DNA from: Gayadomonas joobiniege G7
Lineage (GTDB): Bacteria; Pseudomonadota; Gammaproteobacteria; Enterobacterales; Alteromonadaceae
Direction of reading: 5' to 3'
DNA: 64,000 nucleotides
Assembly (NCBI RefSeq): GCF_000300815.1
Contig: NZ_AMRX01000001.1
Location: 1 to 64,000, forward strand
How positions within the stretch are numbered: the first letter of the stretch is position 1; every line of letters starts with the position of its first letter. Positions 1 through 12,192 of this stretch are shown piece after piece. The translations under genes were made by a program, and so were the position numbers. Below the pieces are notes generated by a model. It was given only the letters and a program-made list of their open reading frames with translations. It was not told where the DNA came from and did not search any database.

Positions 1-8
1 GCAGGTAT

Positions 9-39
9 AAAAAAAGCCCTGAGTATTCACTCAGGGCTT
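9..39 (-). terminator. rRNA operon terminator
   Basis: An 11-bp perfect stem (AAGCCCTGAGT / ACTCAGGGCTT) with a 4-nt loop, followed on the minus strand by a run of seven T. It lies just past the 5S gene, so it ends the rRNA operon with no distal tRNA. Confidence 0.9.
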
Positions 40-50
40 CGAAGGAGAAG

Positions 51-165
51 CCTGACGGTGTGCTACTCTCACATGGGAAACCCCACACTACCATCGCCGC
101 TATTGTGTTTCACTTCTGAGTTCGAAATGGATCAGGTGGTTCCACAATGCTATCGCCGTCAGGCA
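51..165 (-). rRNA. rrf: 5S ribosomal RNA
   Basis: About 115 nt whose ends pair (TGCCTGACGGCGATAG at the 5' end, CACCGTCAGGC at the 3' end on the minus strand) and which contains the conserved 5S stretches GTGGAACCACCTGATCC and CGAACTCAGAAGTGAAAC. It is the last gene of the rRNA operon, about 100 nt after 23S and just before the terminator. Ends are placed by similarity to gammaproteobacterial 5S and may be off by one or two bases. Confidence 0.95.
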
Positions 166-264
166 TAAACTGGTCACAATCTTGATTGTAGTTTTAAATT
201 TGTTCGCTTTATTCTGTTTTTCGCTTTCGCTTCGAGTTTAACCCAATAAACATTTGGCGTTGTA

Positions 265-3137
<2,873 letters not shown>

Positions 3138-3277
3138 ATACAACCCGAATGTTTATCAGGTTATACAATAAGCACCATCGTTTATTGAATACTTGGTCTT
3201 GCTTGATCAAACTCGTTTCAGTTTTAAATTGAACAAATTTAATTCTCTATTAGAGATATTTACTACAATCCAGATTG

Positions 3278-3289
3278 TTAAAGAGCAGG
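3278..3289 (-). promoter_or_regulatory. boxA antitermination site in the 16S-23S spacer
   Basis: The minus strand reads CCTGCTCTTTAACAATC, matching the rRNA boxA core TGCTCTTTA that loads the NusB/NusE antitermination complex. It sits between 16S and 23S, where gammaproteobacteria carry a second boxA. Confidence 0.8.
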
Positions 3290-3292
3290 TGA

Positions 3293-3339
3293 TTGATATC
3301 ACTGCAAAATGATTAACATTCACTTTGCGCTGATATCAA
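3293..3339 (-). repeat. Inverted repeat in the 16S-23S spacer
   Basis: Nine-base arms TTGATATCA (3293-3301) and TGATATCAA (3331-3339), with an inner GCAAA/TTTGC pairing, form a long stem just upstream (in transcript order) of the spacer boxA. It may be a processing or boxB-like stem. The whole spacer (about 3138-3402) contains no tRNA gene; I looked for Ile, Ala and Glu tRNAs and found none. Confidence 0.6.
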
Positions 3340-3402
3340 TAGCTTTATATTTAGTAACCCATTATTTATCTGTGTGAACACTCAGCACTTTAAATAGCAT
3401 CG

Positions 3403-4931
<1,529 letters not shown>

Positions 4932-5050
4932 AAGTTTTAATCTTTGCTTCAATCGTACTGAATTGACTGTTTAGTCACTCAATCAACTGAATAATTTTTT
5001 GTCTATTCAAATGATGCGAGTGCCCACACAGATAAATAAGGTTACCAAAT

Positions 5051-5095
5051 TTTTAAAGAACATTTTGCTTGAGCGGTTGTTTTAAACTGCTCAAG
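5051..5095 (-). promoter_or_regulatory. rrn leader boxB-boxA antitermination region
   Basis: On the minus strand a stem (CTTGAGC...GCTCAAG, 5068-5095) is followed by TGTTCTTTAAAA (5051-5062). This is the boxB hairpin then boxA order of rRNA leaders, placed between promoter P2 and 16S. In E. coli this leader recruits Nus factors so that the non-coding transcript resists Rho. Confidence 0.8.
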
Positions 5096-5105
5096 TGAGG
5101 CGCGC

Positions 5106-5134
5106 ATTTTACGCTTCTCAACTTGCTTGTCAAG
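5106..5134 (-). promoter_or_regulatory. rrn promoter P2 (proximal)
   Basis: TTGACA (5129-5134), a 17-bp spacer and TAAAAT (5106-5111) on the minus strand, followed by a GCGCGCC discriminator. A GC-rich discriminator is the known mark of ppGpp/DksA-repressed stable-RNA promoters. It lies just upstream of the boxB-boxA leader. The 4932-5433 interval holds only this leader, the two promoters and the greB 5' region. Confidence 0.85.
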
Positions 5135-5241
5135 CCTTTATTTTCAATCGTTTAAAACTTTTTAGTTTGAGCCGATTGGGCTTAACTTGCGTCGCTTTGC
5201 TTCCCGGCGTTTGTTGCCGTGTCGCTGCGTTGTGGGGGCGC

Positions 5242-5269
5242 ATTATAGAGAGATATTAAGTGCCGTCAA
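5242..5269 (-). promoter_or_regulatory. rrn promoter P1 (distal)
   Basis: TTGACG (5264-5269), a 16-bp spacer and a perfect TATAAT (5242-5247) on the minus strand, followed by a GCGCCCCC discriminator. The upstream stretch 5271-5305 is nearly all A/T and resembles an UP element for the RNA polymerase alpha subunit. Together with P2 it forms the tandem arrangement typical of gammaproteobacterial rRNA operons. Confidence 0.85.
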
Positions 5270-5433
5270 TGCTTTTTTAGTAAAAATAATCAAATTAATT
5301 TTGTTCGTTTGTTTTTTGCACGATACGTTCAAATATACGCCGATTCTCCTGTTATTTTTACACTCCTTGTTTGCCAGTTGACCAGTCACTATTTTATTAT
5401 TCGCCGTTAAAGCAAGACTTGGATATAGATAAC

Positions 5434-5907
5434 ATGAAAAATAAACTGGTTACCCGCCGCGGTTATAACAAATTAAAAGCTGAACATGATGAGCTATGGT
5501 TTAAAAAACGTCCTGAGGTGACCAAAATTGTCACTTGGGCAGCTAGTTTGGGTGATCGCTCGGAAAATGCTGACTATCAATACAATAAGCGCTTATTAAG
5601 ACAAATAGACAGGCGTGTTCGCTATTTACGTAAGCGCTTTGAAGAATTCCAAATAGTCGATTATTCACCGCAACAAGAAGGCCGTGTATATTTTGGCGCT
5701 TGGGTCGAAATAGAAAATGAGCAGACACAAAATAAACAACTGCAAATTGTTGGTGTGGATGAAATATATGACCGTAAAGACGCGATCTCTATCGACTCTC
5801 CGATGGCAAGAGCCTTGATAAAAGCGCAAATAGATGACGAAGTAATCGTTAAAACCCCTGAAGGCAGCTGTCGTTGGTACGTAAATAAAATCTGGTATGA
5901 AAAATAA
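5434..5907 (+). CDS. greB: Transcription elongation factor GreB
   Basis: 157 aa. GreB rescues backtracked RNA polymerase by reaching through the secondary channel and stimulating cleavage of the extruded RNA 3' end. The N-terminal coiled coil carries the motif AASLGDRSENADYQY near residues 37-51, with the acidic tip residues (D, E) that act in cleavage. The C-terminal FKBP-like domain contains QEGRVYFGAWVEIEN. The RRVRYLRKRFEE stretch favours GreB over GreA. I chose ATG 5434 because the protein then begins MKNKLVTRRGYNKL like family members; an in-frame extension 21 codons upstream has no similarity. No strong ribosome binding site is visible. It is a single gene diverging from the rRNA operon, ending in a terminator shared with acnB. 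Confidence 0.95.
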   Translation: MKNKLVTRRGYNKLKAEHDELWFKKRPEVTKIVTWAASLGDRSENADYQYNKRLLRQIDRRVRYLRKRFEEFQIVDYSPQQEGRVYFGAWVEIENEQTQNKQLQIVGVDEIYDRKDAISIDSPMARALIKAQIDDEVIVKTPEGSCRWYVNKIWYEK

Positions 5908-5930
5908 AAACCCGGCAAATGCCGGGTTTT
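5906..5930. terminator. Bidirectional terminator between greB and acnB
   Basis: AAAAACCCGGC-AAAT-GCCGGGTTTT: a GC-rich stem with A/T tails on both sides, so it can work on both strands. It lies between the converging 3' ends of greB and acnB. Confidence 0.9.
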
Positions 5931-5955
5931 AGTGTCATCTATTCAACCTATCCGT

Positions 5956-8553
5956 TTAGGCTGGTTGCTGAACAATCACTTTGTCTGCTTTTTCTGTGTA
6001 AGCATCCATTAAGTGGAAGTTCAAATAACGATATGTATCAGCAGCTGTCGCATCAATTTCTTTTGCATACTCTAAATATTCATCTGCGGTCGGAATGCGA
6101 CCTAAGATAGAACCCACTACTGATAATTCGGCGGATGCTAAATAAACATTTGCACCTTTACCTAATCGATTCGGGAAGTTACGAGTTGATGTTGACAGTA
6201 CTGTGGCACCGTCTGCTACCCGGGCTTGGTTACCCATGCACAGTGAACACCCTGGTGTTTCAATACGCGCACCCGAACGACCAAAGATACTATAATAACC
6301 TTCTTCAGTTAATTGAGCCTGGTCCATTTTAGTGGGTGGAGCAACCCATAACCGTGTTGGGATTGTGCCTTTGAACTTATCAATGAGTTTACCCGCTGCG
6401 CGGAAGTGGCCGATATTCGTCATACAAGAACCAATGAAAACCTCATCAACCTTATCACCCGCAACATCCGATAAAGTTCTTGCGTCATCTGGATCGTTCG
6501 GCGCACATAAAATTGGCTCTTTAATTTCGGCTAAGTCAATTTCAATGACTTCAGCGTATTCAGCATCTTTATCCGCACGCATCAGTGTTGGATTAGCTAA
6601 CCACTCTTCCATTGCTAAAATTCGGCGTTCGATTGTGCGCACATCACCATAGCCTTCGCTGATCATCCACTTAAGCATAGTGATATTAGATTTCAGATAT
6701 TCGGCAATTGATTCTTCGCTGAGGTTAATTGTACAACCACCAGCACTACGCTCTGCCGATGCATCTGATAATTCAAACGCTTGCTCTACCGTTAAGTGCT
6801 CTAACCCTTCGATCTCTAAAACTCGGCCAGAAAACGCATTTTTCTTACCTCGTTTTTCAACGGTTAATAAGCCTTGTTTAATGGCGTATAGAGGAATCGC
6901 ATGGACTAAGTCACGCAAGGTGATACCAGGCTGCATTTTCCCTTTAAAGCGTACTAATACAGATTCTGGCATATCTAACGGCATAACACCTGTCGCGGCA
7001 GCAAAAGCAACTAAACCAGACCCCGCAGGGAATGAAATACCTAAAGGAAAACGAGTATGGGAATCACCACCAGTACCCACAGTGTCTGGTAATAACATGC
7101 GGTTTAACCACGAGTGAATAATGCCATCACCAGGACGCAATGAAACACCACCACGGTTCATGATAAAATCAGGTAATGTGTGGTGTGTATCAACGTCGAC
7201 TGGTTTAGGATAGGCACTGGTATGACAGAATGACTGCATCACTAAGTCAGCAGAAAAACCTAAACAAGCTAAGTCTTTTAGCTCGTCTCGAGTCATTGGG
7301 CCTGTGGTATCTTGCGATCCCACAGTCGTCATTTTGGGTTCACAGTATTGTCCAGGACGTACACCTTCAACACCACAAGCTTTACCAACCATTTTTTGTG
7401 CTAATGTAAAACCTTTATCATTGGCTTCGACAACTTCTGGACGTTTAAAGACATCAGACGGTTCTAAACCTAAAACTTCCCTTGCTTTATCTGTTAACCC
7501 GCGCCCAATGATTAATGGTATACGACCACCGGCACGAACTTCGTCTAAAATAATGTTCGATTTATAATCAAAAGTGCTGATAACTTCATCGGTGCCATGA
7601 CGTTTAACACATTTTTCAAATGGATAGATATCAATCACATCACCCATTTCCATTTTATCAACGTCTAATTCAATTGGCAAAGCACCTGAATCTTCCATCG
7701 TATTAAAGAAGATAGGTGCGATTTTACCACCTAAACAAACACCACCATTTTTTTTGTTTGGTACATATGGGATTTCTTCACCCATAAACCAAAGCACTGA
7801 GTTAGTCGCAGATTTACGTGACGAGCCTGTACCGACAACATCCCCTACGTAAGCTAAAGGGAAACCTTTTTCTTGCAGCGCTTCGATTTGTTTAATTGGA
7901 CCGACTTCGCCGGGTACATCGGGCTCTATTCCTTCACGCTCATTTTTTAGCATAGCAAGCGCATGCAATGGAATGTCTGGACGAGACCAAGCATCCGGCG
8001 CTGGAGATAAGTCATCCGTGTTCGTTTCGCCTGATACTTTAAAAACAGTGACCGTAATTTTTTCAGCGATTTCTGGTTTGCTCGTGAACCACTCAGCATC
8101 AGCCCATGACTGAATCACAGCTTTCGCTTCAGTATTACCAGCGTCTGCTTTTTCTTTTACATCATGAAATGCATCAAACATTAATAAAGTTTTTGATAAT
8201 GCTTTGCCTGCGATCGGCGCAAGCTTGTCATCATCTAACAAGTCTATTAATGGCTGAATGTTGTACCCACCCAACATAGTGCCTAATAACTCTGTTGCTT
8301 GCTCCGCAGTGATAATTGGTGAACTGGTTTCGCCTTTAGCTATCGCAGCTAAAAAACCAGCTTTTACGTAAGCGGCATCATCTACCCCAGGCGGTACCCG
8401 GTTTGCAATTAGCTCATAGAGAAAATCTTCTTCTCCTTGGGGGGGATTTTTTAACAGCTCAACTAGTTGTGCTGTTTGTTCCGCATCCAGTGGCTTAGGA
8501 ACTATGCCTTGTTCTGCACGTTCAGCGACGTGTTTTCTATATGCTTCTAACAC
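5956..8553 (-). CDS. acnB: Bifunctional aconitate hydratase B / 2-methylisocitrate dehydratase
   Basis: 865 aa, the same length as E. coli AcnB. It interconverts citrate and isocitrate in the TCA cycle and can hydrate 2-methylaconitate. The N-terminal HEAT-like domain starts [19 protein letters not shown]. The catalytic part holds the [4Fe-4S] ligands in GSCMTN and GCSLCMGNQ and the substrate loop [15 protein letters not shown]. The domain order (HEAT and swivel domains first) is AcnB, not AcnA. The start codon is GTG at 8551-8553, preceded by AGAGGA. It is a single gene between the greB-side terminator and a HIT-family gene. A candidate promoter lies at 8581-8609. Confidence 0.97.
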   Translation of the reverse strand: MLEAYRKHVAERAEQGIVPKPLDAEQTAQLVELLKNPPQGEEDFLYELIANRVPPGVDDAAYVKAGFLAAIAKGETSSPIITAEQATELLGTMLGGYNIQPLIDLLDDDKLAPIAGKALSKTLLMFDAFHDVKEKADAGNTEAKAVIQSWADAEWFTSKPEIAEKITVTVFKVSGETNTDDLSPAPDAWSRPDIPLHALAMLKNEREGIEPDVPGEVGPIKQIEALQEKGFPLAYVGDVVGTGSSRKSATNSVLWFMGEEIPYVPNKKNGGVCLGGKIAPIFFNTMEDSGALPIELDVDKMEMGDVIDIYPFEKCVKRHGTDEVISTFDYKSNIILDEVRAGGRIPLIIGRGLTDKAREVLGLEPSDVFKRPEVVEANDKGFTLAQKMVGKACGVEGVRPGQYCEPKMTTVGSQDTTGPMTRDELKDLACLGFSADLVMQSFCHTSAYPKPVDVDTHHTLPDFIMNRGGVSLRPGDGIIHSWLNRMLLPDTVGTGGDSHTRFPLGISFPAGSGLVAFAAATGVMPLDMPESVLVRFKGKMQPGITLRDLVHAIPLYAIKQGLLTVEKRGKKNAFSGRVLEIEGLEHLTVEQAFELSDASAERSAGGCTINLSEESIAEYLKSNITMLKWMISEGYGDVRTIERRILAMEEWLANPTLMRADKDAEYAEVIEIDLAEIKEPILCAPNDPDDARTLSDVAGDKVDEVFIGSCMTNIGHFRAAGKLIDKFKGTIPTRLWVAPPTKMDQAQLTEEGYYSIFGRSGARIETPGCSLCMGNQARVADGATVLSTSTRNFPNRLGKGANVYLASAELSVVGSILGRIPTADEYLEYAKEIDATAADTYRYLNFHLMDAYTEKADKVIVQQPA

Positions 8554-8580
8554 AGTCTTTTCCTCTAAATTGTACTTAAA

Positions 8581-8609
8581 ATTTACGATTCTTACTTTAT
8601 GCTATCAAG
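8581..8609 (-). promoter_or_regulatory. Candidate acnB promoter
   Basis: TTGATA (8604-8609), 17-bp spacer, TAAATT (8581-8586) on the minus strand. The predicted start gives a leader of about 20 nt that includes the AGAGGA ribosome binding site. No regulator site was recognised. Confidence 0.45.
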
Positions 8610-8685
8610 TATAAGTGATGCTTCACAAATTAATAGCTTGCTCATTGTTTACTGCAAAATACCGATCATAAGGCTGCTTTATGAA

Positions 8686-9093
8686 TTAAACACAAACTGC
8701 GTGCCGCAACAGTTGAATACGTTGCTGTGCTTCTCCTTCATGATAATGGTTAACTGGCAAATTTCCCCACACCGGCGCTGGCCAGGCGGGATCAATAACA
8801 TAGCGCCCGACAATATGAATGTGTAACTGACGTACCATATTTCCGATCGCAGCTGTATTTAGTTTATCTGGCGAAAATTGTTTTTGAATGATTTTGCTGA
8901 CTAAGTTAATTTCATCCATCAAGATTGCTTGCTCGGTCGCCCTTAAGTCAACAATTTCATCTACCATTTCAACTCTAGGCACGAGTATTAACCAAGGCAC
9001 ACTGCGATTATTCATCAATAAAAGTTTACTTAACTCTAAATCAGCAATTTCAAAACATTCTCGTTTCAAACGAGAATCTAACAGAAAACTCAT
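8686..9093 (-). CDS. HIT family protein
   Basis: 135 aa. HIT proteins hydrolyse or transfer nucleotidyl groups using the histidine triad; here it is QLHIHIVGRY (H-x-H-x-hydrophobic) near residue 95, with NTAAIGNMVRQ just before. It resembles the small bacterial HIT proteins often labelled diadenosine tetraphosphate hydrolase, but the substrate cannot be read from sequence. The start is ATG 9093, because the minus strand shows GGAG six bases upstream; a GTG four codons further up would overlap that ribosome binding site. It is co-directional with acnB but separated by 132 bp that contain the acnB promoter. Confidence 0.85.
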   Translation of the reverse strand: MSFLLDSRLKRECFEIADLELSKLLLMNNRSVPWLILVPRVEMVDEIVDLRATEQAILMDEINLVSKIIQKQFSPDKLNTAAIGNMVRQLHIHIVGRYVIDPAWPAPVWGNLPVNHYHEGEAQQRIQLLRHAVCV

Positions 9094-9282
9094 TATAAAC
9101 TCCACTCGAAATGAATAAATATTGCAAATAAAGCTGCTAAATTAAGCCTTACAAGGGCGCTGGATTGTTAGAATTATTGTATTGAAAAAAGATGCGCTAC
9201 GATAACTAATCGTCTTAGCTAGCTTAGAGTATTTCGAAGCAAGATGCGAGCTTGAAAACTTTAATGAAGCAAAAAATGTAAC

Positions 9283-9306
9283 AAAAAAGGCGCCGTAGCG
9301 CCTTTT
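9283..9306 (-). terminator. Terminator of the TonB-system operon
   Basis: Stem AAGGCGC-TACG-GCGCCTT followed by TTTTT on the minus strand, about 25 bp past the TPR gene. It ends the DUF3450-to-TPR operon. The remaining gap up to 9093 shows nothing recognisable beyond the HIT gene 5' region. Confidence 0.85.
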
Positions 9307-9331
9307 AATCATAAACAAATAAAAGCTAAGT

Positions 9332-10618
9332 TTAGGCTGATATATCGGCCATCGCTTTTGCATTTTGTTGTTCTTTAGATACGTATTTTTTCCATTGTGT
9401 TGCCATGGCTTTGCTTGACTGGTGCTCAGCGGCAACGTCTAACGCTTGCAATGATTTATCAAACTGTTTTAAATTGAAATAAGCCATGCCTAGCACAAGC
9501 TGGGCTGTGCCTTGGTCTTTTAAATTTCCTTTTTCTAAAGCTCGTTTAGTGGCAGCAATGGCTTCTTCATATTTTTCCATATTCAGATAGGTTTGGCCGA
9601 GTTGCGCATCTAAATTGCCATCTTCTGATTTTTCTGCCGCTTTAGCTAATACAGGAACGGCTTCTTCATCATTTTTTGACAAAGTATAAGCTTGTGCTAA
9701 AAACTGCAGGTTTTTAACACTATCTTCAACCACACCCTCTTTAATAGCTTTATCTAATAATACTGCCGCTTTGTATGGTACTTGATGGTAAACATACAAT
9801 TGAGCAAGTGTCAGGATGTCACTACGTTTGGTGATAAAACCTTGCTGATAAGCGACTTCCATCATCGCTAACTGCTTTTTCTCTAATCCTATCTCGCCAT
9901 ATAAACCCGCTAACTGGATCCAATATTCAGGTTTGTTAAATAAACGAACTAGGGTTTCAGTCACATCCGTTACTGCAGCTGGATCTTTGAGCGAATAATA
10001 AATCGCACGCTGCAAAACAAACAGACTTTCTTTTGGTGTTTCACCACCATCTGAAATAATTTTTATCGCCTGTTTTAACTCAGCTAATGCGTTTTCATAT
10101 TCTTTTAACTGATAATAAGCTTGTGCTTTAAGTACCATAGCGTTGGTATTATCCGCATCACCACCGGCTTTCACCCAACGTTCCATCATCTGGATGGTTT
10201 TTTGGTAGTTTTCTTGCGACATATGTAACTGCGCTAAACTGTATAAAGTACTCTTACGCAAACTCTCAGGTATAGCCTCTTCAGCAACAACTTTTTCAAA
10301 GCTCTCGATCGCTTCTGGAACACGCTCCATGTTGTAATAAATAAACGCATAAAAGTTATTCATCATAGCGATTTCATAACTATTCATTGAGCTACGTTTA
10401 CTATTTACATTATCCAGCGCTGCAATCGCTTCGTCTGCCTTGCCTTCATCGGCTAATTTTTGAGCGCGTGCGAGCTGCTCATATACTTTCGAGCGCATCG
10501 CTGGTACTTTTACTGTGTTTGGCTTTGCCGTGTCATCAGCAGCAAAGGATGCGACTGGCGCACTACCTAAAGTAGCGAGTAATGCCATCAGCACAAGTTT
10601 TTTTGAAATATGCATCAT
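9332..10618 (-). CDS. TPR protein of the TonB2-type system
   Basis: 428 aa with a signal peptide (KKLVLMALLATLGSAPVASFA) and a predicted periplasmic body of tetratricopeptide repeats, e.g. AKPESW-like helices around AKADEAIAALDNV, AIESFEKVV, ALAELKQAI, EEAIAATKRAL and DKSLQALDVA. A TPR protein is the usual last gene of the TtpC-ExbB-ExbD-TonB cassettes in Vibrio, Shewanella and Alteromonas. It probably scaffolds or stabilises the periplasmic side of the complex, but its exact job is not settled. It starts 11 bp after tonB with a GGGTGAG ribosome binding site and is followed by the operon terminator. Two adjacent ATGs (10618, 10615) are both usable. Confidence 0.85.
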   Translation of the reverse strand: MMHISKKLVLMALLATLGSAPVASFAADDTAKPNTVKVPAMRSKVYEQLARAQKLADEGKADEAIAALDNVNSKRSSMNSYEIAMMNNFYAFIYYNMERVPEAIESFEKVVAEEAIPESLRKSTLYSLAQLHMSQENYQKTIQMMERWVKAGGDADNTNAMVLKAQAYYQLKEYENALAELKQAIKIISDGGETPKESLFVLQRAIYYSLKDPAAVTDVTETLVRLFNKPEYWIQLAGLYGEIGLEKKQLAMMEVAYQQGFITKRSDILTLAQLYVYHQVPYKAAVLLDKAIKEGVVEDSVKNLQFLAQAYTLSKNDEEAVPVLAKAAEKSEDGNLDAQLGQTYLNMEKYEEAIAATKRALEKGNLKDQGTAQLVLGMAYFNLKQFDKSLQALDVAAEHQSSKAMATQWKKYVSKEQQNAKAMADISA

Positions 10619-10629
10619 TGTCTCACCCG

Positions 10630-11235
10630 TTAGTCAATTTTAAAGGTAATCCGGTTTTGAACCCCAGCTACTTCAACTGGTTCACCGTTTACAACCCTTG
10701 GCTTATATTTAAATTTCGCCGCTGCTTGCAAGGCTGCATTATCAAAGATATTTGCCGGCTCTGCTTCAACTACTCTTGGGTTAACCACTGTACCTAGCTT
10801 ACTCACGGTAAACTCAACGATAACATAACCTTCAATACCACGTTGTTGAGCACGTCTTGGATAAATCGGCTGCACTTTAACTATGGGTAAATATTCTCCA
10901 TCACCCGATTCTAATGAAAGTCCACCCTCTAAACCAACATCTGCCTCTATATCGGCGCCAAAATCATTGCTTACCGCATTTGCATTTGGATCAGGTGAAT
11001 CCATTTGCGGTTGCTCCATTGGCGGTGGTGGCTCTTGTGGTTTAGGTGGCTTTTTCGGTTTTCTGTCCTTTTTTTCTGGCGACGACTCTTTTTTAACTCT
11101 CACAAAATCCAATACGCTGCCACGAGGTGGCTCAGTTAGAGCCCCTTCCCCGCTTTGAATCAGCGACTGCATTCCGTAGAAGATAAAAAAGGTTATCACT
11201 ACAGATAAGGCAATTGCGATTATATATCTAATCAT
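10630..11235 (-). CDS. tonB: Energy transducer TonB (TonB2 type)
   Basis: 201 aa. It couples the inner-membrane proton motive force to outer-membrane receptors. There is one N-terminal membrane anchor (residues about 4-23), a proline/lysine-rich spacer (KKPPKPQEPPPPMEQP, about 60-76) and a C-terminal TonB domain with YPRRAQQRGIEGYVIVEF and FKYKPRVVNGEPVEV. The spacer is short, as in TonB2 proteins that work with a TtpC partner. The gene lies 4 bp downstream of exbD and 11 bp upstream of the TPR gene, in one operon with a Pho-box-like promoter at 14405-14460. Confidence 0.95.
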   Translation of the reverse strand: MIRYIIAIALSVVITFFIFYGMQSLIQSGEGALTEPPRGSVLDFVRVKKESSPEKKDRKPKKPPKPQEPPPPMEQPQMDSPDPNANAVSNDFGADIEADVGLEGGLSLESGDGEYLPIVKVQPIYPRRAQQRGIEGYVIVEFTVSKLGTVVNPRVVEAEPANIFDNAALQAAAKFKYKPRVVNGEPVEVAGVQNRITFKID

Positions 11236-11239
11236 AATA

Positions 11240-11647
11240 TTAGTCGTTCGCCGCTATTGAAACATCGTAAGCGCCTGCTGCTCGAGACGCATCCATGACT
11301 TTAATTAAAGTTTCTACATCCGCTTTTTTATCGGCCTGAACAACCACCGAACCTTGCGGGTTTTCTGCTTTTAAGCGCTCAATATTTGCTTGCACTGCGC
11401 GCACATCAACGCGGCGCTTATCAATCCAAATTTCCCCTTTGTCGCTAATTGCAATAAGTATATTTGCACGTTCTTTTTTAACGGCCGTTGGTGCATCCGG
11501 GCGGTTAACATCAATACCAGATTCTTTGACAAATGATGCGGTAACGATGAAAAAGATAAGCATGATAAATACAACGTCCAGCATTGGCGTCATATCAATA
11601 GTCTGCTCTTCTTCTTCCATGATTTTATTTAATGGACTTGCTCGCAT
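11240..11647 (-). CDS. exbD: Biopolymer transport protein ExbD
   Basis: 135 aa. It is the proton-channel subunit paired with ExbB. A single membrane helix, MTPMLDVVFIMLIFFIVTASF, carries the conserved channel aspartate (Asp24), followed by a periplasmic domain ending DVSIAAND. The start ATG 11647 lies 16 bp after exbB. Family membership and the order exbB-exbD-tonB make the assignment firm. Confidence 0.95.
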   Translation of the reverse strand: MRASPLNKIMEEEEQTIDMTPMLDVVFIMLIFFIVTASFVKESGIDVNRPDAPTAVKKERANILIAISDKGEIWIDKRRVDVRAVQANIERLKAENPQGSVVVQADKKADVETLIKVMDASRAAGAYDVSIAAND

Positions 11648-11663
11648 AATTAATAACCTTGTA

Positions 11664-12191
11664 TTAGTGATCCATTGTTAAATGATCTTCTAGCAACTCA
11701 GCTTCACGCTTCGCGGTACGGTTTAACCAGGTTTGCGCAAATACACCGGATAGTGCGCCTACCATACCGGCCATTGTTGGAATTGTTGCTTTCGAAACGC
11801 CTGATGCCATAGAACGCGCACTACCTGTGCCAGTGATGGCCATAACATCGAATACTTCGATCATGCCTGTTACCGTTCCCATTAGTCCTAATAAGGGACA
11901 TAAAGCGACTAAAGCCCCTAATAGCATCAAGTTTTGATTCAATTTATTGTTCGCGCGTGAGATAACTGCTTGTCGAATCTGGTGCGCGTTCCAGGAGGTT
12001 CGCTCCCGGCGCGCTTCCCAAGAATCACGAATGCTTTTTTCATATTGTTTATAACCAAATTTAAGAAAAGCGATTCGCTCGAATATCAGTATCCACATCA
12101 CGAAGATCAGTGCCGCAATCCACTGCAGTACATTACCGCCAGTTTCCATGAAACTTTGAATTGCGTCCATCATTTCGAATAAAGTGTACAC
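11664..12191 (-). CDS. exbB: ExbB2-type MotA/TolQ/ExbB proton channel protein
   Basis: 175 aa. It is the smaller of two MotA/TolQ/ExbB proteins in this operon. Three membrane segments are visible: VLQWIAALIFVMWILIF near the N-terminus, LMLLGALVALCPLLGLMGTVTGM, and VSKATIPTMAGMVGALSGVFA. It forms the ExbB/ExbD motor that energises TonB. I chose GTG 12191 because AAGGAG sits six bases upstream and the codon follows the ttpC stop by one base, implying coupled translation; a longer reading into ttpC has no support. Confidence 0.9.
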   Translation of the reverse strand: MYTLFEMMDAIQSFMETGGNVLQWIAALIFVMWILIFERIAFLKFGYKQYEKSIRDSWEARRERTSWNAHQIRQAVISRANNKLNQNLMLLGALVALCPLLGLMGTVTGMIEVFDVMAITGTGSARSMASGVSKATIPTMAGMVGALSGVFAQTWLNRTAKREAELLEDHLTMDH

Positions 12192-12192
12192 C

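Noticed and set aside
5956-8553. Plus-strand open frames of 60-145 aa inside acnB
   Set aside because: Antisense shadows of a fully conserved gene.
9142-9435. 97-aa open frame on the minus strand overlapping the 3' end of the TPR gene
   Set aside because: It overlaps a well-supported gene and the operon terminator, has no ribosome binding site and no recognisable features.
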